A stretch of 64,000 bases of DNA, taken from contig NC_051079.1 in NCBI RefSeq assembly GCF_004664715.2, positions 59,450,660-59,514,659 on the forward strand, read 5' to 3'. This DNA is from Peromyscus leucopus (Eukaryota > Chordata > Mammalia > Rodentia > Cricetidae). Positions 58,024-64,000 of the stretch are shown piece after piece (position 1 is the first letter of the stretch; the number at the start of each line of letters is the position of its first letter). A program made the position numbers and the translations under genes. The notes beneath the pieces are model-generated. The model saw only the letters and a program-made list of their open reading frames with translations. It was not told the origin of the DNA and made no database searches.

Positions 58024-58191
58024 GCCGGGCGGTGGTGGGTGCATGCCTTTAATCCCAGCACTCGGGAGGCAGAGCCAGGTGGATCTCTGTGAGTTCAAGA
58101 CCAGCCTGGTCTACAAAGTGAGTTTCAGGAAAGGCGCAAAGCTGCACAGGGAAACCCTGTCTTGAAAAAACAAACAACAACAACAACAAAA
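58024..58191 (+). mobile_element. young B1 SINE, 10-bp duplication
   Basis: Near-consensus B1: gccgggcggtggtggg, cctttaatcccagcactcgg, tgtgagttcaagaccagc, caggaaaggcgcaaagctgc, accctgtcttg, then a (CAA)n tail. It is flanked by GACAAATCTT at 58014-58023 and 58192-58201. CpGs at several B1 positions survive, which fits a recent insertion. Confidence 0.96.
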
Positions 58192-58201
58192 GACAAATCT
58201 T

Positions 58202-59103
58202 AGGAGACTTTCTTCTATGCTCTCATCTACTGATCTTTATGTTGTTTTTTTAGATGTACCATTGTTTTATTTTATTTGTCTAGTTGTTTTGCTTGTATGT
58301 TTGTATCACATGTATGGAGTGCTTATGGAGTCCAAAAGAATGCATCAGATCCTCCTGGAAATGGAATGACTAGAAGCCATGAGCCACTATGTTGGTGCTG
58401 GAAATCCTACCTGTGTCCTACGCAAGAGTAGAACGTGCTCTTAAACCCCAAGCCATCTCTTGAGCCTTCAGTTATTGGTCTTTAAATAGAATATTATTGA
58501 AACAGTTTAGACTGTAAATACTATATTTTGCAGTGTATGTTATTGATTTTTAACTGAAATGACCTCTCAAGTTTCTCTAAAAATATTGTATCAGTAGTCT
58601 TTAGAGATCCTTTGTTTCTTTGAGTGACTTGGGAATACTTTTTATGTTTCTGCTGCTCACCTTTGCCTTTCTTCATAATGTTGCAAGAATTCTTATAATG
58701 TTTGCTAATGCCTTGCTGTAATTTATATTCAAGTACAATTGGGAAGATATTGATTGGGAAACTCAGTCTAGTGTCAGTGAGCCAAGACCTCATGATCATG
58801 TCAATAAACGTTTCAGTTCCAGAATTAAAAGGCTTCTGCTATTTTATATTTCCTCAATTAACTCATACTTTAAGAAAAATCTTTCTTTTTCACTTAGGGA
58901 ATATGAATACTTCTATGTGTTATACTGAAAATAGATAGGAAAAAAAGTACCAGAGAAAATTAGTTATATAGTTGATTATGATTTTGCTTTTCCCTCCTCT
59001 CTCTTGCCTTGGGGATTCCTTGGGTACTAAAACTTCTCTGAGAATCTGCCAATTCAGTAAATCCCATTTTTTTCACCAGAGTCTTTCTACACATGCTCTG
59101 AGC
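58202..59103. other. unassigned DNA
   Basis: No recognisable repeat. The minus-strand frame at 58521-58799 (92 residues, Lys/Gln-rich) has no known domain. Confidence 0.4.
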
Positions 59104-59287
59104 CAGTGGTTCCTAAACTTGTGTATTGATCATAATTTCTGGAGGGGTTATTAAACACATATTGCCAGCTACTCCATCCCCTAACCCAGTCTCACATTCA
59201 GTAGGTCTGGTTGAGACTCATTAGTTTGCAGTTCTGAGAATCTCCCTGGTGATGCTCATGCAGCTGATCAGAGACCACACTGAGAGC
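59104..59287 (+). mobile_element. MER5A hAT transposon
   Basis: Starts cagtggttcctaaacttg. It continues with tttctggaggggttattaa, cacattcagtaggtctgg, ctccctggtgatgctcatgc and agaccacactgagag, in full MER5A order. The right terminal bases are decayed. Confidence 0.85.
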
Positions 59288-60002
59288 GGGTTCCAGGCCA
59301 CAGTTTCCCTAACCAGCCTGAATACCACAAACATCTGGGACTCTTATTCCATGATGATTTCCCAGGCCTCACAACACTTGGGTAATTACAAATTGGTACA
59401 TTTAACAACCACCTCTGGAGATTCTCATCAGGGAAAATTCTTTGCCTACAGCTTCATCAGACCTGAATCATTCATCTTCCTTTGCAGAGGACATCTGTGT
59501 GTTTTTTTTTTTCTTTTCTTTTTGTTATTGATGTTTTTTTTTTTTTCCAAATTGTGACAAGCATTTGTCTGTGTATGTTCTTGACTATTTTATTAGTTTT
59601 TCTGGGGGGTTAGCTTTTCAAACATGAAAGTGTTGTTAGCAAGATGAACATAGTTGGTAAATAAATCATCATGATTAGAACTCACAGTTAAATATATAAA
59701 CACAGTAAACAAAACCAACACTTTGCCTTGTTAATTAGATCACAAAACTGACATAATATGCTCATCAAGTAAGCTGAAAGAACTTCAGTATTAGGATTTT
59801 AAAAGCCAGAGTCCTTCCTAGTTTCACATACCTAACTAGAAGCATAATACTTGAGTTTTATGGTAACTAAATATCTAAAATACACATTCTTCCAATCAAA
59901 GTATTTCCCAGCAACCCACAGATGATATAGGGCTCTAATCCATTAGTTCATAAAGTGGGCTAGGTTTCAAAATACAAGTCTGTCACAACACAGCTAATCC
60001 AC
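59288..60002. other. unassigned DNA
   Basis: No clear element. 59300-59420 has weak resemblance to another MER5-type relic, and T-rich runs occur near 59500-59545. Confidence 0.35.
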
Positions 60003-60340
60003 TGCTGTGGGATGTTCTGTATGCTGTGCATGTATTGCTCTGATTGACCAGTAGCCAGGCAGGAAGTATAGACAGGATAAACAGACAAGGAAAACTGTGG
60101 GAAGACTGAGTCAGGAGATGCCAGTCTGCCATCCAGGGAGCAGCATGTAATGGCACACAGGTAAAGTCACAGGAACATGTGGCAACACATAGATGAACAG
60201 AAATGGGCAAAGTTTAAGTGTAAGAGATAGTAGTTAGCCTGAGCTATGGCCAAGCAGTTTTAATTAATATATGCCTCTGTGTGTTTACTTGGGTCTGAGT
60301 AGCTGCAGACTAGGAAGGACACAGGAGAACTTCAGCTACA
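60003..60340 (+). mobile_element. solo LTR
   Basis: Begins TGCTGTGGGATGTTCTGTATGC and ends ACTTCAGCTACA. Flanks ATCCAC (59997-60002) and ATCCAT (60341-60346) agree at five of six bases. Block order (ctgattgaccagtagcc, aggcaggaagtatag, ttggccta-less middle, tgtttacttgggtctgag) matches the minus-strand LTR at 37006-37382. The minus-strand frame at 59983-60210 is a shadow. Confidence 0.82.
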
Positions 60341-60554
60341 ATCCATCTTATCTTAAGGGATACATGCCCACCACATTCTGAATTGACCAGTTTGAAAAAC
60401 TGATTTTCTTGAAAAATTAAAATAATTAAATATAACTAGATAGGAGGATTTTTTTTTTAAAAATAACACTGGAGAAGAATTCAATAGTTTGCCCAAAGCT
60501 AGACATATGTTCCACCACTGAGCGCACCCTTCAGACTTAGACCCATATCTTTGG

Positions 60555-60682
60555 GTGGAGGAGAAGGAAGAGGAGGAGGAAGGGAAGAAGAACAGGAAGA
60601 AGAAGAAAAAGAAGAAAAAAAAAAAAAAAAGAAGAAGAAGAAGAAGAAGAAGAAGAAGAAGAAGAAGAAGAAGAAGAAGAAA
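60555..60682. repeat. (GGA)n(A)n(GAA)n purine tract
   Basis: About 125 bases of nearly pure purine, with an A16 run and about 17 GAA units. The minus-strand frame at 60353-60691 is a translation of this repeat. Confidence 0.95.
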
Positions 60683-60773
60683 GGTACACATAGTGTTACA
60701 GTGACTTCAACTTCAGAGGCAAGAAATTAAAGATAAGTTGTCAAATTATCTCTTGATAAATTTCAGCTACAAG

Positions 60774-60995
60774 GGGTAGGGATGTAGTGCAGTGGTTAGA
60801 GTTCTTGCTTAGTAAGCAAGAGGTTCTGTGTTCAAACCCCAGTAGTACATTAAACAAGAACAGTGTCACAAACTTGTAACCCCAGCACTCAAGAAGCAGA
60901 ATAGCAAGATTAGAAGGGCAAAGTCATCCTAAATTTCACAGAGAATTTAGAGCCAACCTGACATATATGAGACTGTCTAAAAATGGAAGAGAGGG
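60774..60995 (+). mobile_element. B4 SINE
   Basis: ID-like head (gtagggatgtagtgcagtgg, cttgcttagtaagcaag, gttctgtgttcaaacccc), joined to a B1-like half (cttgtaaccccagcactc, atatatgagactgtc). It is followed by a long purine microsatellite. Confidence 0.8.
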
Positions 60996-61192
60996 GAAAA
61001 AAGGGAAAAGGAGGAGGAGTGTAGAAATGGGAAGATAAGAAAGGAGAAAAGGAAGGAAGGAAGGAAGGAAGGAAGGAAAGAAGGAAGGAAGAAAGAAAGA
61101 AAGGAGGAGGGAGGAAGGGAAGAAAGAAGGGAGGAAGGAAAGAAGGAGGAAAGAAAGAAAGACAGAAAGAAAAGAAAGGAAGAAAGAATTCA
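60996..61192. repeat. (GGAA)n/(GAAA)n purine tract
   Basis: Almost 200 bases of purine, mainly GGAA and GAAA units. It probably grew from the tail of the B4 SINE. The minus-strand frame at 60936-61193 is repeat translation. Confidence 0.95.
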
Positions 61193-62967
61193 TTTTCTAC
61201 TTCATCAGCATAAAGTTAAAAGGAAGAGAATAACAACAGTGTTATTATTGAAGAAATGTAGCAAAGGTTAAAGTACTGCTGGCTCAAGTACTGTTCTAGA
61301 CTGAAATCTTGTTGACAGGTCCTCATCCCATCTGAGCTCAAGCTCTTCCAGTAGAAAACACAGACAATTCTGACACTGAGCCTAAAGATGTGCTTTCACC
61401 CTTTGAATACTTTCGTCAGAGTGGCTCAGGTAGCTCCTCTAAGCACACTGGGCATTAACCATGAGCCAAAATGAGTGAACTGAAGGCAGAACAACATTTC
61501 AACTCTAAACGCATTAAAGGTCTAACCCAATGGCCACATCACTTCTACCATAAAGCACAGTGATCCACGGAGGGATGTTTAATCAGGTTCTCTAAAACTA
61601 AATTTCCTATAAACCTGCAGCTATTATTCTCTTGATATCTGTGGCTTTCTGACTGGTTATAATCATATTAAAATGGAATACTGTTGAAGAATAACAGCTA
61701 AAACAAAGTTTTCAAACCAAGATATGTTCGCCATAAATTGACAAAAAAAAAAAAAAATTACCAGTTTGCCTTCCCAATACCATTTAATAAAGAGGAATGA
61801 TGACTAATAGCCTCTAACAACAAATACAATTACACTGTAGCAAATAAAAGTAGATACCTATACCTAATAACTATATGATGGACTATAAGATAGAAGCAAA
61901 GTTTCTCCTTCTTTTGTGTAAGCTTCAAAAAATGTGCACATTAAACTTTGGTAAATGTCATGGTTATCTGTGAAGCTATGAATGAAATACATCACTGAGA
62001 CAGGACAAGACTTCACGAAGATCCTTCTAATGCATGCCAAATTTAAGACATATAGAACAAAAGAGCTAATTAAAATATCAGTAAAGTGATTAGAGAAACA
62101 AAGAGTAGGAAAAAAATCTGCTCAATATTAGAAGAGGCATTTGATACTGAAAAACATTTCTATCTTCCTTAACTAAGTAAAGTAACATATAGAAGCTTAG
62201 AGAACATTCTATACAGTATCTACATCTCCTCTAGACAAGAGAGTAATAATCCCCAGCATCTTTGGCTTCTGGACATTCGCTCATTTGTGTTTCTATGCAA
62301 TGGAAGTCCCCAGCTTCTCTGGCCACATTTAAACAATAGGGAAGAAGAGTGAGATGCTCTTCAAACACTGCAAGGAAACCAGCAATTATCTCAAGGAGCG
62401 CACACTCCAGGAACTGCCAGTGTCAGTTAACAAGAGGCCCAGTCAGGCATATTGCTTTTAATTTTAATATGCAGTTCTTTTAACTGAGTAGAACGGAACA
62501 ATAATTACATTATACATTTATTCCCATTTCAAAATGTTCCTTTATCGGAATAAAAACTCTTCGTTACTGCACATATCCAGGTGTTATATAGTTTCTTGCC
62601 CTGCTCACGTTAGGCCATTTGCGTGCATGTGGTCTAGGTTCAGTTCCCAGCAGGCAAGAGGCTTCCCCAGGACTACTCCTAGAGGACACTGATTACAATG
62701 GTCCCTTTGAGTCTGGAAAGTAAACTTCAGAGCATTTGAAATCTGCTTTCAGAAAGGGAAATCAGAATATCCCTTAAAGACAAAAGATGAAAGCCATCAG
62801 TTTTCTCTGTAGAGTCCTGGTGGGAGGAAAGGCCACTCAGAGTGGTCCTCTTATCTTCCTGAGCAAGTCTACCCTGGGACACAAATGGTCTCTGGATTAT
62901 GGGTCCTTGAAGCATGGAAAAAGATGCTCAATGATGAACCTTTAATTAATATGATTATAAAATTCCT
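61193..62967. other. unassigned DNA
   Basis: About 1.8 kb without a recognisable gene or repeat, with an A-run near 61743. Confidence 0.4.
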
Positions 62968-63020
62968 GGCTTTTTTCTTTCTTTTTCTTTCTTTCTTTTT
63001 TTCTTTCTTTTTTTTTTTTT
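62968..63020. repeat. (TTTC)n pyrimidine tract
   Basis: CTTT units ending in a T20 run. This may be the reversed tail of an unrecognised retro-insertion. Confidence 0.85.
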
Positions 63021-63442
63021 ATACCAAATACAGATTCTATGACTTTCTCCATCCCTGTGGTCTAGATTGGACCTAAATGCTGGGGTAAATCTTTTGGCTG
63101 GTAATTTGATGACTTGAGTCCAAGGTCCAAGGTAAACAGAGTAGCAAGGTACTCCAGTAATTGTGAAATAAATCCTCAACCTTCTGGTTCTGCAATTCTC
63201 TTCCCACTTTATCTATGATTTCAGTCACTCACTGTCTACAACTCACTCAGAACTCCCAGGTGTGGTCACTATCTGTTCCTGTGAATACAAAAGTCATGTT
63301 GTTTCTCATGTTCTCAGGACACTTGAGACAGGGAAGTAGATGATAGAGAACTAATAACATCTTTGTAATTGCTAACTGTTAAGAAGGACACTGAAAACAT
63401 TGTGTCTGAGAGTGGTTAGCACTGAGACATAAAAGCTCAAAC
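63021..63442. other. unassigned DNA
   Basis: No recognisable element. Confidence 0.4.
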
Positions 63443-64000
63443 TTTAAGCGAGATTTCATAAAACTAAAATGTAGTGGGTAGCCATTCCAGCTTGGATCTG
63501 GAAGTTCCAACCCCCCATTGAGACTCTGGCAACTGTCACGCCTACGAGGCGGGGCCAGGGGAGGCGCCAGGGGACCCCAGAGCTGGATGGGCGAGCGCTC
63601 TCTGGCTCTCTGTGCGCTCTCTCGGTGCCGGACGCTGAACGGTAGAGGTTGACTGTGCAGAGCTCCGGAGAGCACCGCTGGACTGCATTACACCTTCCCC
63701 AGACCCTGCGACCTACCCATTACTTAATTTTTGAGTTACGCCCATTAAATAAATATCCTTTTAACTACGTGGAGTGGCCAAAATAATTTCTCCAATACTA
63801 AAAGGCTTCTGCACAACTAACTAAACAATCAGGTGGGTAAGAAGAAAGCCTGGGGCATAGAATAAAATCTTTGGCAGCAATACATCTGACAGAGGATTAA
63901 CACCCAGAATATATAAAGAACTGAAAAAACTAAAGAGTAAAATACAAACAAAAACCAAAACAAATAATCCATTCAAAAAGGTCCCCAGAAATCCACAAAG
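63443..64000 (+). mobile_element. L1 ORF2 fragment, runs off the window
   Basis: Plus-strand L1. 63443-63469 (gagatttcataaaactaaaa) continues at 63804 (ggcttctgcacaactaac, tctgacagaggattaacacc, aatatataaagaactgaaaa), which is the C-terminal third of ORF2. The solo LTR at 63470-63797 interrupts it. It is truncated on the left near 63443, and its 3' part lies beyond the window. Confidence 0.82.
63470..63797 (+). mobile_element. CpG-rich solo LTR, 6-bp duplication
   Basis: A 328-bp unit begins TGTAGTGGGTAGCC and ends CTCCAATA, between copies of CTAAAA (63464-63469 and 63798-63803). The centre (63538-63640) is the most CpG-rich part of the window, with a GC-box-like gaggcggggcc. Near the end ATTAAATAAATATCC supplies a polyadenylation motif. 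The last two bases read TA where CA is expected. I do not know the family name. The 98-residue minus-strand frame at 63379-63675 is a by-product of its GC-rich sequence. Confidence 0.85.

Noticed and set aside
60353..61193. Minus-strand Leu/Phe/Ser-rich frames
   Set aside because: Pure translation of (GAA)n and (GGAA)n microsatellites.
63379..63675. 98-residue minus-strand frame with Pro/Arg-rich part
   Set aside because: It results from the GC-rich LTR, where stops are rare; it crosses the L1/LTR boundary.
1..64000. CRISPR arrays, operons, ribosome binding sites, bacterial terminators
   Set aside because: The sequence is mammalian repeat-rich DNA; spaced direct repeats here are transposon copies or microsatellites.

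Overview
This window looks like intergenic DNA from a muroid rodent, most likely a cricetid (vole, hamster or deer-mouse group). The evidence is the repeat content. There are B1 SINEs of the form ending in a 'caggaaaggcgcaaagctacac' type 3' half, B2/B3 and B4/ID SINEs, rodent ORR1 MaLR LTRs, rodent-type L1 3' ends, and several solo LTRs with 6-bp target duplications. Ancient mammalian L2, MIR, MER5 and MLT1 relics lie underneath. I see no convincing intact protein-coding gene. The few longer open frames are explained by microsatellites, L1 3' ends or LTRs, apart from two or three weak exon-like or pseudogene-like stretches that I flag with low confidence. Family names come from memory of the consensus sequences, not from a search.

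Layout. 0-5.7 kb: an L2 3' end, a 493-bp solo LTR with a 6-bp duplication, a MER5 scrap, and an old 5'-inverted L1 (about 3.3-4.8 kb). That L1 was hit by a foreign A-rich segment, which was then hit by a younger L1 end. 6.7-7.6 kb: an L1 3' end with an internal tandem duplication. 9.6-13.3 kb: an ORR1 LTR split by a B1-containing LTR-like element, then L2, a large L1 3' end, a B1 and a B2-type SINE. 13.3-25.6 kb: mostly unassigned AT-rich DNA with SINEs, one L1 end, a MaLR-like LTR and microsatellites. 25.6-28.8 kb: a long purine tract, a twin-primed L1 nested inside an older L1, and a solo LTR. 29-38.7 kb: an MLT1 relic, an ORR1 LTR, an L1 end, a B2-type SINE, a solo LTR and a strong G-quadruplex motif. 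38.7-42.0 kb: a nearly complete ORR1 MaLR element, followed by a decayed endogenous retrovirus (nucleocapsid zinc knuckle, protease-like scrap, polypurine tract, 3' LTR). 43-49 kb: MIR relics, a poly(T)-only retro-insertion, two B1s, and a second B1-containing LTR-like element. 50-60 kb: a possible unidentified processed pseudogene, L1 3' ends (one long and 5'-inverted), B1-like SINEs and MER5A. 60-64 kb: a solo LTR, a B4 SINE, purine microsatellites, and an L1 ORF2 fragment split by a CpG-rich solo LTR that runs to the window edge.

There is no operon or pathway to reconstruct. The biology here is retrotransposition. Many insertions can be read with their target-site duplications, so their relative order can be worked out: L2/MIR/MER5 first, then Lx-like L1 and ORR1, then LTRs, and young L1/B1 last. 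Three of the L1 insertions carry a 5' inversion with a small loss at the junction, which is the signature of twin priming.
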